Source of the DNA: Actinoallomurus sp963799975
Lineage (GTDB): Bacteria; Actinomycetota; Actinomycetes; Streptosporangiales; Streptosporangiaceae
Assembly: GCA_963799975.1 (NCBI GenBank)
Contig: CAWCZF010000007.1
Location: 124,001 to 188,000 of the forward strand
Direction of reading: 5' to 3'
Length of the DNA stretch: 64,000 nucleotides
Positions within the stretch are counted from its first letter, which is position 1. Each line of letters begins with the position of its first letter. A model generated the notes under the pieces. The model saw only the letters and a list, made by a program, of their open reading frames with translations. It was not told the origin of the DNA and searched no databases. Below, piece by piece: positions 28,963 to 37,267 of this stretch. A program made the translations under genes and the position numbers.

Positions 28963-29907
28963 TCAGGCGTCCTTGTGAACCAGGACCGGCTCCGATCGCC
29001 GGCTGAGGGCGGTGCGATGCGCGTCCTGCCAGTCGTAGACGAGTGAGGGGGACACGCTCATCTCGAAGTAGCGACTCGCGGTGGTGTCGCCGATCACGAT
29101 CTCGTCAGCCTCGGCGGCGAGATCGGCATGGATGAGGGTGAGGCCGGCCTGGATCGCAATGCTTACCCGTCGATGCCCGTCGATAATGAAGAAGCGGGTG
29201 CCGTCGTATCCGACTCTGACGGGTTCCAGGGCATTCTTCCCCGTTACGCCGACCTTTTCCACGAGCGCCTTTCCTTCCGGACTCCAAAGACCGCGCAGAT
29301 GCTGGATCCGCTCGGTCGGATAAAGGCGGCACGGATCAAGCATTAAAGAGGTGTCAGCGGAACCTTCGGCGGCGCGGTAGGCATCGACAACGCAGGCCGC
29401 CGCCTCGTCTGGACCTATCCGAGTGGTGTCGCAGACAAAGGAGTAATTGCGGAGCCTCGATTTGTCCACGCCGTAGCGAGTGATGAAACGCAAGCGCTCA
29501 CTTTCGCTGCGTTCGCGTAGCTGAGTGATCGCTTCATCCACCGAGGCGTAGGACTCTACTTCGTTCGCAGGTCGGGCAATGACACGCCGCGCAGACGTGG
29601 CCGGCTCTGTGATGAGATGAACCTTGAACGCATTGGTGAAGAAATGCCAGCCGAGGCGGCTGTCCACGATCATCGGCTCGTCGGACGTCGCCATTTCCTG
29701 CTGTATGCTGTCGACGTGCGCGTCAATGTTCAAGTCGTGTTCGGAATGAAGGTTCAGCTGAAGTGCCGTCATGCCACGTTCCTCGGCCATTTGCCGATAG
29801 ACGTCCCCCATACTGATACGACGATATCCGAGACGGGCAGCGAGTTCGGCAGCCACCGTACTCTTTCCGCTACCCAGGTCGCCATTGATGGTTATGGATC
29901 TGCTCAC
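28963..29907 (-). CDS. P-loop nucleotide kinase fused to a ParB-like domain
   Basis: A 314-aa two-domain protein. The N-terminal half resembles cytidylate/adenylate-type kinases: P-loop INGDLGSGKSTVAAELA, RRISMGDVYRQMAEERG, and IVDSRLGWHF where the substrate-side DSR lies. The C-terminal part (about residues 205-300) holds a ParB/Srx-like stretch: PVRVGYDGTRFFIIDGHRRVSIAIQAG. GTG 29907 has AAAGG 6-7 nt upstream. It is divergent from a second kinase, a Nudix hydrolase and folE, and the base composition is visibly lower in GC than the flanks. The function is not known; the fusion of a nucleotide kinase to a ParB-type (CTP-binding class) fold is unusual. Confidence 0.7.
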   Translation of the reverse strand: MSRSITINGDLGSGKSTVAAELAARLGYRRISMGDVYRQMAEERGMTALQLNLHSEHDLNIDAHVDSIQQEMATSDEPMIVDSRLGWHFFTNAFKVHLITEPATSARRVIARPANEVESYASVDEAITQLRERSESERLRFITRYGVDKSRLRNYSFVCDTTRIGPDEAAACVVDAYRAAEGSADTSLMLDPCRLYPTERIQHLRGLWSPEGKALVEKVGVTGKNALEPVRVGYDGTRFFIIDGHRRVSIAIQAGLTLIHADLAAEADEIVIGDTTASRYFEMSVSPSLVYDWQDAHRTALSRRSEPVLVHKDA

Positions 29908-30114
29908 CGGACACCTTTGCTCAACAGGCTTAATGACGTGACGGATAATAACAGGTCGTTCCGCGTTTGGCCGGTAAACGGCAAAGCCGGCGGATCCTCT
30001 GCCATCCGACAGACGGTCATACGTGGCATTTAAGATTTTTGTGGTTGGGTATGGACCCCGCCGCGGACGGGATCTACTGTGAGCGCCTGACGTCCTCAGT
30101 GCTCGGGGGTAGAT
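29908..30114. promoter_or_regulatory. Divergent promoter region of the kinase island
   Basis: A 207-bp AT-richer spacer between two divergent kinase genes must carry both promoters. No clear dyad or box is seen by eye. Confidence 0.4.
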
Positions 30115-30717
30115 TTGGTCAGGCCGAATATCGTGATTTCGGGCCTCACTGCTGCAGGGAAGACAACGCATGCCAAACTGCTGGCAGCAGAACTCGGATA
30201 TCGGTATGTCTCCGCCACAGAAATCATCGCCGATATGATCGGCATCGGCCGTCACGAGATTGGTCCGGGTTTCTGGCTCAAGCATGGACCAGCCATCCGG
30301 AAGATACGGGATGAAACCGACCTGGATCGCAGCCTCGACGAGCGCTTGGTTGCCACAACCGCCGCTGAAGAGGGCCTCGTCATCGATGCCTGGGCGCTTC
30401 CTTGGCTGGAGACGACGGGACGCTGTGTGTCGATCTGGATCGAGTCCGATCGCTGGTCGCGCACGTTGAAGGCGTCCGTCTCCGACCACAATCGGCGATC
30501 TCTCTCCTGGTACGCGACCTTCATCACGAGCAAGGACGACGAGAGCCGGAGTCGATTCCTTTCCGTGCACGGCTTCGACCTCTACGGAACGCGAGAACAC
30601 TTCACGCTCGAACTGAACAACAGCGACTACATATCAGTGCCGACCAGAGTGGAAGCAGATCGCGGAATCGCCGGTTTCCGCTCGGTCATCAGCGATACAC
30701 TGAAAGATTTTCTGTAA
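30115..30717 (+). CDS. P-loop nucleoside/nucleotide kinase-like protein
   Basis: A 200-aa protein with the P-loop ISGLTAAGKTTHAKLLAAELGYRYVSATE and an IDAWALPWL segment like the DSR/DxW region of cytidylate kinase relatives. It has no ParB part but its N-terminal pattern (GLTAAGKTT...LAxELGYRY) mirrors the kinase domain of the divergent gene at 28963. The best start is TTG 30115 with GGGGG 5 nt upstream. It begins a three-gene run with the Nudix hydrolase (11 nt after its stop) and folE. The substrate is unknown; a modified nucleotide or pterin-type substrate is possible. Confidence 0.65.
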   Translation: MVRPNIVISGLTAAGKTTHAKLLAAELGYRYVSATEIIADMIGIGRHEIGPGFWLKHGPAIRKIRDETDLDRSLDERLVATTAAEEGLVIDAWALPWLETTGRCVSIWIESDRWSRTLKASVSDHNRRSLSWYATFITSKDDESRSRFLSVHGFDLYGTREHFTLELNNSDYISVPTRVEADRGIAGFRSVISDTLKDFL

Positions 30718-30728
30718 ACGAGACCGGA

Positions 30729-31187
30729 ATGGAAATTCCAATGACAAAGCCAGAGGATCGCAAGCGCGACCCCAACTTGAATGCCATCCAAAAAGTGGGA
30801 GCGGCCATCGTCCACGACGGAAAGGTGCTCGTGCTGCGCAAGAAGAACCAGCCCTCTCCCGAATACTTCATGGCCGGTGGAAAAATGGAAGCTGGCGAGA
30901 CTCAGCGACAGACCCTGTTTCGGGAGCTCATGGAAGAGCTCAAAGTCACGGTGAAAGAGTACGACTACATCGGATCGTACGAAGACAACGCCGTGTTCGA
31001 GGGTACTCCGCTCGTCATACACGCCTACTACGTCCGTATCGACGGAGTCCCCACTCCGGCGAACGAAGTGAAGGAGTACGCCTGGATCGACGCCGACTTC
31101 GCAGCGGCCGGATACGAGGTGAGTTCCATCATGGCACAGCAGGTCATGCCGCAGCTTGTTGAAATGGGAGTACTCGGTGGCCAGTAG
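30729..31187 (+). CDS. Nudix hydrolase
   Basis: A 152-aa protein with a full Nudix box: GGKMEAGETQRQTLFRELMEEL (G-x5-E-x7-REUxEE, given as GGKMEAGET and RELMEEL). The fold blocks VGAAIVHDGKVLVLRKKN, YFMAGGKM and YYVRIDGVPTPANEVKEYAWID suit a nucleoside-diphosphate or dihydroneopterin-triphosphate-type pyrophosphatase. Start could be ATG 30729 or 30741. folE overlaps its 3' end by 11 nt, so the two are coupled; Nudix enzymes that act on dihydroneopterin triphosphate would fit next to GTP cyclohydrolase I. Confidence 0.85.
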   Translation: MEIPMTKPEDRKRDPNLNAIQKVGAAIVHDGKVLVLRKKNQPSPEYFMAGGKMEAGETQRQTLFRELMEELKVTVKEYDYIGSYEDNAVFEGTPLVIHAYYVRIDGVPTPANEVKEYAWIDADFAAAGYEVSSIMAQQVMPQLVEMGVLGGQ

Positions 31188-31770
31188 TGGCGATGGAGTG
31201 GACCGGGCAAAGCTGGAGCGCGCTCAGATGTTGATTGGAGAAGCGTTCGGCGAGACCTCCGCAGAGGCTCTGGAATATTCGCCCGATCGCTTCGCCAGGT
31301 GGCAGGAAAAGGCTCTCTCAGAACCACGAAATGCCTACGACAGAGAGGACATCAAGCTCTTCCCGGTGGGAGAGGTGAACCATGTCGGGCTGGTCACCAT
31401 CAAGGCGACGGCTTATTCAGCCTGCGAGCATCACTACGCTCCGGCATGGCTCAAGGCCACTATCGGCTACGTCCCCGGCGAGTCGATCGTCGGCTACTCG
31501 AAGATCGTCAAGATGTTCCGCTATTTTGCTTGTCGCTACACTATGGACGAGCGACTCTGCAATGAGTTCATCGAGGAATTCCGTAGTCGCGTCCAGCCTC
31601 ACGCGGTCGGAATCGTGTTACGTGGAAAGCATTTTTGTGTGATCTCGAGGGGAGGCCTGGAATCGGACTTTCCGACGGTGACCGCCATGTGGGGCGAGCT
31701 GAAGACTGATCCTCAGGTCAGGGAAGAATTCTATCGTCACGCCTTCGCGTCGTGGAATGACGGCGTATAG
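31177..31770 (+). CDS. folE: GTP cyclohydrolase I (divergent FolE)
   Basis: A 197-aa enzyme with the FolE zinc motif SACEHHYAP, the substrate stretch YVPGESIVGYSKIVKMFRYFACRY, RVQPHAVGIVLRGKHFCVISRGG (second zinc Cys) and a TVTAMWGEL end segment. It converts GTP to 7,8-dihydroneopterin triphosphate. GTG 31177 is preferred (GGGAG 7 nt upstream), inside the Nudix 3' end. The sequence is divergent from housekeeping FolE (for instance SRGG instead of MRGV), suggesting a specialised copy feeding a pterin or deazaguanine-like product of the kinase island. Confidence 0.85.
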   Translation: MASSGDGVDRAKLERAQMLIGEAFGETSAEALEYSPDRFARWQEKALSEPRNAYDREDIKLFPVGEVNHVGLVTIKATAYSACEHHYAPAWLKATIGYVPGESIVGYSKIVKMFRYFACRYTMDERLCNEFIEEFRSRVQPHAVGIVLRGKHFCVISRGGLESDFPTVTAMWGELKTDPQVREEFYRHAFASWNDGV

Positions 31771-31772
31771 CC

Positions 31773-34700
31773 TCACGACAGGTAGTCGAGCAGGTAGATC
31801 CCGGCGCCGCCGACCGTGCAGAGTTGCGCGCCGCTCGGATGCCAGGCGACCCACGCCAACGGGCCACCGACCCTGAGCGCACAGTGGCAGGCACCGGTCA
31901 CCACGTCCCAGAGGCGTATCGTCTGATCGTTGCTCGCGGTCGCCAGCAGCGAGCCGTCAGGCGAGAAGGCACACCTGTCCGCCCAGCTCGTATGCCCTGC
32001 GAGCACCGTGTGCTCGGTCCCGTCACTCACATGCCACAGCCGGACCGTACGGTCGCCGCTCGCGGTGGCGAGCAGCGCGCCGTCGGGGGAGAACACACAG
32101 CTTTGCACGCCGCTGGTGTGGCCGATGAGTTCGGTGTGTTCACTGTCGTCAGCGACCTTCCAGAGCTTGACCGTGCCGTTGGCCGTACCCGTGGCGAGCA
32201 GTCTCCCGTCCGGAGAGAACGCGCAGCTGCGCACGCCGCTGGAGTGGGCGGTGAGTTCGGAATGCGGGGCCCCGTCAGGGACACGCCACAGCCGCACGGT
32301 GCGGTCGGCGCTGCCGGTGGCGAGCAGTGTGCCGTCCGGAGAGAACGCGCAGCTGCGCACCCAGTCGGTGTGTCCCGTGAGCGGGGTGAAACCCGCGTCG
32401 GCGCCGATTCGCCACAGGCGTACCTCTCGGTAGCTCGTGGTGGCGAGCAGCGCGCCATCCGGGGAGAAGCAACAGCTGATCACTCGGCTTGCGTGGCCGC
32501 TGAGCGCCAGGCGTTCCTTACCCTCTGGAACCCGCCACAGCCTCACGCTCGAGTCGTAGCTGGTGGTGGCGAGCAGCGCACCGTCCGGCGAGAAGGAGCA
32601 GCTGTTGGTCTTGCTGTTCTGCGCGGCGAGCATCGCGTACTCGGTTGAGTCGGCGACCCGCCACAGGCGTACGGTCTGATCGTTGCTGACCGTCGCGAGC
32701 AGTGCGCCGTCCGGGGAGAACGCACATCCCCACACCGCGCCGGTATGCCCGACGAGGTTGGCCCGATTGTCCCCAGTTGAGACGTTCCACAGCTGCACAC
32801 GTCCGTAGCTGGTCGTGGCGAGCAGTGTGCCATCGGGCGAGAACGCGCAGCCGTCGACCTCGTCGTGGCCGGTGAGAATCGCGCGATGGGTCCTGTCCTC
32901 CGTGTTCCACAGCAGGACAGACCCGTAGCCGGCGGTGGCGAGCAGCGTGCCGTCGGGAGAGAAGGCACAGCTCCAGACTCCACTGGTGTGGCCGGTGAGC
33001 ACGGCCTGCACACTGTGGTCGCGCGAACTCCAGATCCGTACCGTGTGGTCGGCGCTGACGCTGACGAGCAGAGTGCCGTCCGGGGAGAACACGCAGCCAC
33101 GCACCTCGTCGATGTGGCCGGTGAGCACGGCCTGCTCGGTGTGGTCGCGAAGGTTCCAGATCCGTACGGTGTGGTCGGCGCTCGTGGTGGCGAGCAGAGT
33201 GCCGTCCGGGGAGAACACACAACTTCGTACCCAGTCGTCATGCCCGCGCAGCGCGATCACCTGCTCGCCGGTCGAGACACGCCACAGCCGCGTGCTCCGG
33301 TCGGTGCTGCTGGTCGCGAGCAGGGTCCCGTCCGGGGAGAACGCGCAACCCCAGAGACCGCCGGCATGGCCGACCAGCACCGCGACTTCTGTCCCGTCCG
33401 TCACCCGCCAGATCCGGGCTGTACCGTCGTCGCTGACGGTGGCCAGCAGACTCCCGTCGGGGGAGAACGCGCAGTTCGTCACCCCGCCGGTATGCCCGGG
33501 TCCGGGGTCGTGCGCCGGATCGGGCCGGTCGGGCAGCGGCCACGCCGGCTCCAGCCTCGGTCCGGCGAGTCCGGCCAGGTACGGATCGAGGATCACCGAG
33601 AGTTCGGGTACGTCGTGCAGGCGGCTGGCGAGGGTCGCCTCCAGCGCCTTCGGCGGATCGATGGGGCCGAGTAGGGGGCCCGAGAGTTCGAGCTGCTCGC
33701 GGAGCGCCTCGGTGAGCGGCGTTCTGACGAACGCCAGGTCGGCTTGGACCGTGACGGACGACTCAAATCTCCGCGTCTTGGCGGCCACCCACCTCAGGTC
33801 GGTGATCAGTGTGACGAGGTCCTGGTCCACGCCCATCTCATGGAGGTGGTACGGGAGGTAACGCCAGAGGTAGGCGGCTTCGTACGGCAGGTTCCACCAG
33901 CCCGTGGGGTCGCCAGGTTCGAGCAGGGAGCCGGCGGCGGCATCGACCAGCCGCCGGTGCACCTCGGCACGCGTCCCCGCATCGCGTTGAGCGCGGAGAT
34001 AGGACCGGATCACGTCGTGGATGACGAGCCGGGCCTCGGGCGCGTCGAGCCGGTAGTCCGCCGCGAGGCCTAGCCCGACCAGTTCCTCGCAGAGCCGGTC
34101 GGCGCGCCGGCCGGGCCAGAGGAGGTCCAGCACCGCCACGGGTACGTCGACGTCTTCGGGAACGATGGCCAGGTCGAGATAGCGCTGCTGATCCTGCGGG
34201 TCCAAAAGTGCCAGGCTCGCCCCGACTGTGGCCGCGACCGCTTGGTTTCGTTCGGCCGGTCGTGCCAGGTCAAAGGCTTCCGGCCCGTGCTCCAGCAGCT
34301 GCCGCACCGTCTCTTCCGCCGCTTCGTCCGGCGGCTGCCCGCGTTCGGTGCGGCGGCGGAGCACGCCGTTGATGAGGTTCAGGAGTACAGGCCACCGGCC
34401 CGCCAGGCGAGCGAGCGCGGCAACGTGTTCTGGGGGCAGCCCCGCCAGTCCGAGGGAGATCAGGCGTTCGGCCTGGTCCGTCGACATGGCATCAACATGC
34501 ACACGTGTGGTGCCGGTCGGCAGCAGATCCGCGTTTCGGGTCGTGACGAGCCGGGAGCACGCATGCCCGCCGATACGGAACGGACGTAGCTGGGTCTCCT
34601 CCCACACGTCGTCGATGACGAGGAGAACCGGGTCGCGCTCGTCGAGCAACCGGCCCAGTTCGGCGCCGGCCGCCTCCGGGGAGGAGACCGTCGGGCGCTG

Positions 34701-35369
34701 CCCGGACAGGACGAAGCAGATGTCATTGACGCGCAATGCCAGGTCCGCGTCGCGTATCCCCTGGCCGAGGGTCACCCACAGCAGGCCACCCGGATAGCGT
34801 TCGATGATCTCGGCGTGATGGCAGACCCACATGGCCAGCCGGGTTTTGCCGAACCCGCCCGCACCCTGTAAGGCGGTGGTCAGGCCGACTTCGGTCGCGC
34901 CATCGGCGGTCAGCGCCGATAGGAGGAGACCCTCAAGCTCTGGCCGTCCGACCGCACGATCCAGCGTGGGCGCCATCCTGGGACGCCGCTCCCCCTCCCT
35001 GGGGACCGGCGCCTTCCGAGATCGTCGGGACGACTCCTTCTTCCCCTGTGCGGTGCGCTTCTCCGCCTGCGCGGCGACGCGGAGCCCTTCCCAACGGGCC
35101 GGGGACTTCAGGTGCTGTCCCGGAAGCTTGCGGCGTACGAGATCCTGTAGCCGGCCGATCAGGAACGCGAAGTTGGAAGCTTTGGACGGCACGCTGACTC
35201 CGTTGATCCAGTCGCTCAGCGACTGGCTCGTCAGGCTGATCGCCGGTCTCTGGGCGGCCGCCTGTCGAATGAGAGCCGAGTACGGCGGCGAACCCGCGAG
35301 TTCATAGAGTAACCGAATCTCGACGGAGAGTTCCTCTGCTTTGCTCACCGGGTCGTCCTGCTCGGACAT
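31773..35369 (-). CDS. STAND ATPase: HTH-like N-terminus, NB-ARC, 14 WD40 repeats
   Basis: A 1198-aa protein. Residues 1-75 contain an HTH-like segment (TSQSLSDWINGVSVPS). Residues about 140-430 form an NB-ARC/NTPase: P-loop GAGGFGKTRLA, Walker B PVLLVIDDVW, sensor RLVTTRNADLL and a winged-helix-like region. A helical linker leads to the C-terminal half with 13 regular WD40 units (each with C-x-FSPDG-x-LLAT and a W-R/N end) plus a final degenerate unit, i.e. two seven-bladed propellers. Apaf-1-like architecture marks signal-dependent oligomerising switches used in regulation, phage defence or stress. ATG 35369 has GGAG 7 nt upstream. It stops 2 nt after the convergent folE end. Confidence 0.9.
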   Translation of the reverse strand: MSEQDDPVSKAEELSVEIRLLYELAGSPPYSALIRQAAAQRPAISLTSQSLSDWINGVSVPSKASNFAFLIGRLQDLVRRKLPGQHLKSPARWEGLRVAAQAEKRTAQGKKESSRRSRKAPVPREGERRPRMAPTLDRAVGRPELEGLLLSALTADGATEVGLTTALQGAGGFGKTRLAMWVCHHAEIIERYPGGLLWVTLGQGIRDADLALRVNDICFVLSGQRPTVSSPEAAGAELGRLLDERDPVLLVIDDVWEETQLRPFRIGGHACSRLVTTRNADLLPTGTTRVHVDAMSTDQAERLISLGLAGLPPEHVAALARLAGRWPVLLNLINGVLRRRTERGQPPDEAAEETVRQLLEHGPEAFDLARPAERNQAVAATVGASLALLDPQDQQRYLDLAIVPEDVDVPVAVLDLLWPGRRADRLCEELVGLGLAADYRLDAPEARLVIHDVIRSYLRAQRDAGTRAEVHRRLVDAAAGSLLEPGDPTGWWNLPYEAAYLWRYLPYHLHEMGVDQDLVTLITDLRWVAAKTRRFESSVTVQADLAFVRTPLTEALREQLELSGPLLGPIDPPKALEATLASRLHDVPELSVILDPYLAGLAGPRLEPAWPLPDRPDPAHDPGPGHTGGVTNCAFSPDGSLLATVSDDGTARIWRVTDGTEVAVLVGHAGGLWGCAFSPDGTLLATSSTDRSTRLWRVSTGEQVIALRGHDDWVRSCVFSPDGTLLATTSADHTVRIWNLRDHTEQAVLTGHIDEVRGCVFSPDGTLLVSVSADHTVRIWSSRDHSVQAVLTGHTSGVWSCAFSPDGTLLATAGYGSVLLWNTEDRTHRAILTGHDEVDGCAFSPDGTLLATTSYGRVQLWNVSTGDNRANLVGHTGAVWGCAFSPDGALLATVSNDQTVRLWRVADSTEYAMLAAQNSKTNSCSFSPDGALLATTSYDSSVRLWRVPEGKERLALSGHASRVISCCFSPDGALLATTSYREVRLWRIGADAGFTPLTGHTDWVRSCAFSPDGTLLATGSADRTVRLWRVPDGAPHSELTAHSSGVRSCAFSPDGRLLATGTANGTVKLWKVADDSEHTELIGHTSGVQSCVFSPDGALLATASGDRTVRLWHVSDGTEHTVLAGHTSWADRCAFSPDGSLLATASNDQTIRLWDVVTGACHCALRVGGPLAWVAWHPSGAQLCTVGGAGIYLLDYLS

Positions 35370-35567
35370 CACAGATCTCCGCCTCGCCGGATCCGGTCCG
35401 GATGGTCGCCGGAGACATCTCCTCCGGCCGTCATGGGCTGCTCATCGGCCACGTGCGTCTACACCAGACAGAGTGCCATATCGCCGGAATCCGGCCGGAC
35501 CGTGTGACTGAGGGCGTGACCACCACGGGCGAGAGCGTCCGGGCACGGGAGGCTGGGAGGCCTCAGA

Positions 35568-35696
35568 ATGGACCGGGAACGAAAACTGACCGCTCGACTC
35601 GTGCGAGCGGCGACCTTCGCCGCGGTACGTGGCGCCGCCACCGCGACCGGCACCGGCGTCGTCACCCTCGTCATCTGGTGGATCACTCACCACTGA
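35568..35696 (+). CDS. Small (42-aa) membrane-type protein
   Basis: A short frame starting MDRERKLTARLVRAATFAAV and ending VVTLVIWWITHH: basic amphipathic N-terminus and a hydrophobic C-terminal helix. An SD-like GGGAGG precedes ATG 35568 by about 8 nt. It lies between the divergent STAND gene and the convergent condensation gene, with no close partner. Small size makes this uncertain; a membrane peptide or toxin-like role cannot be judged. Confidence 0.45.
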   Translation: MDRERKLTARLVRAATFAAVRGAATATGTGVVTLVIWWITHH

Positions 35697-35829
35697 CACG
35701 ACAGCCGCATGAGCGACGCGGCCCGGCGGGAGTCTCGCGCATCTGGTGTCGCCTCCCATGACCTGCCGCACACGCCATGGGGCGCTCCCTGCCGAACGGC
35801 AGGAGGCGCCCCAACGGGCACGGCCCCGG

Positions 35830-37203
35830 TCAGGCCAGCTTGAGCTGGGCGTCCGGGGCGGTGACCGCCGTACGGAGGAGGCGGCTGAAGTTGCCCTCCA
35901 TCTCGTTCATCGAGCTCTGGTCGAAGCGGTTGCGGCGGAACTGGAGGTGGCCGATCAGGTCGCCGTCCGGGTGGAGGTTCAGGGTCCAGAGGATGCCGTC
36001 CGGGACGTCGCAGCCGACCGGCTGGGAGACCAGGCGGCGGCGCAGTTCGTCGAACCGCAGGTCGCCGACCAGCTCGCCGCCGAGCGCGAACGGGAACGGG
36101 AAGATCTGGAACACGCACGGGGCCAGGTTCGGGTCCTCCGCCGGGGCCATCAGCTCCGGCGCCTCCTCGATGATCTGCACGAACGGGATGTCGTGCGTGT
36201 AGCTCTCCATGCACGTACGGCGTGTGCGCTCCAGCACGTCCAGGAACGTACGGCAGCCCGCGATGTCCGTGCGCAGCGGGAGGAAGTTGAACATCGGGCC
36301 GACCGTGTCCTCGAACTGGTCGGCGTCGCGGCCCGGCGTGAACGTCGGGATGACGATGTCCGTGGTGCCGCTCATCTGGTTGATCATGAGTTCGAGCGCG
36401 CCCAGCACGACCATGAACGGGGTGCTGCGCGTCGCCTTGGCGAGACGGCGGGCCGAGGTGATCACGTCCGTGGTGACCAGGTGCCGGTGTACGGAGGTGA
36501 ACTTCGGTGCGGACGTAGTCACCGGCCGGTCGGTCGGCAGCGCCCAGATCTGGGCGTCGCGCAGCTTCTCCCGCCAGTACTTGCGCGACTCGCCGATGTC
36601 GGGAGTGTCCAGGTTCTTCCGCTGCCACGTGGTGTACTCGCGGTACTGCCGCGGCTCCTCCAGCGGCTCGCCGTGACCCCTACGCAGCGCGTACAGCGCG
36701 GCCAGGTCACGCATGATCACTCGCATGGACCAGCCGTCGGTGACGGTGTGGTGCGCCTGGAGCACGAGGAACGAGTCGGTCTCGTCGAACCGCGCGAGCA
36801 CCGCGCGTACGTGCGGCTGCTGCGCGATGTCGAGCTTGCCGGACTCGACCTCGATGGTGAGCTCCTCGCACCAGCGGCCCCGGTCATCCGGCGCGATGTG
36901 CAGGTCGCGCACCGTCAACTGGGGCGAGCTCGGCGGCAGCACCTCCTGGTACTGGTTCTCACCGTCGAGGACGATCGAGGTGCGGAGCATCTCGTGGCGT
37001 ACGACGAGATCGTCCAGCGCCGCCTGCAACGTCTCGACGTCGACCTCGCCCGTGACGCGCCACCCGTGGACCAGGTGGTTACGCGGGCCGAACTGACCGT
37101 CGGCGTCGCCCTCCTCGAACATGTACGTGAAGTCCTGGTTACAGGAGAACGGAATATTGCTCACCAGTGCGTCCGGCGAATGCGTTGGCTGATGAACGAC
37201 CAT
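35830..37203 (-). CDS. Free-standing condensation enzyme (SgcC5-like)
   Basis: A 457-aa stand-alone NRPS condensation domain. The catalytic HHxxxDG motif reads HHTVTDG (about residue 150); RHEMLRTSI, the GPMFNFLPLR segment and the C-terminal half of the V-shaped fold are present. No A, PCP or TE domain is attached. In C-1027 and related nine-membered enediynes such enzymes join a carrier-bound acid to the enediyne core, as ester or amide. ATG 37203 follows AAGGAGG. It ends the six-gene minus-strand tailoring operon. The donor carrier protein is not in this window. Confidence 0.88.
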   Translation of the reverse strand: MVVHQPTHSPDALVSNIPFSCNQDFTYMFEEGDADGQFGPRNHLVHGWRVTGEVDVETLQAALDDLVVRHEMLRTSIVLDGENQYQEVLPPSSPQLTVRDLHIAPDDRGRWCEELTIEVESGKLDIAQQPHVRAVLARFDETDSFLVLQAHHTVTDGWSMRVIMRDLAALYALRRGHGEPLEEPRQYREYTTWQRKNLDTPDIGESRKYWREKLRDAQIWALPTDRPVTTSAPKFTSVHRHLVTTDVITSARRLAKATRSTPFMVVLGALELMINQMSGTTDIVIPTFTPGRDADQFEDTVGPMFNFLPLRTDIAGCRTFLDVLERTRRTCMESYTHDIPFVQIIEEAPELMAPAEDPNLAPCVFQIFPFPFALGGELVGDLRFDELRRRLVSQPVGCDVPDGILWTLNLHPDGDLIGHLQFRRNRFDQSSMNEMEGNFSRLLRTAVTAPDAQLKLA

Positions 37204-37267
37204 GACAACAGACCTCCTTCGGATACGGGGGACAGCCCTGACGAGCGCGCCGTACGCCGGGCCGGGT

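Noticed and set aside
32000..33500. Regular repeated DNA units that might be taken for a tandem or CRISPR-like array
   Set aside because: They are the codons of the WD40 repeats (CxFSPDGxLLAT) of the STAND protein; the spacing is about 120-126 bp and in frame.
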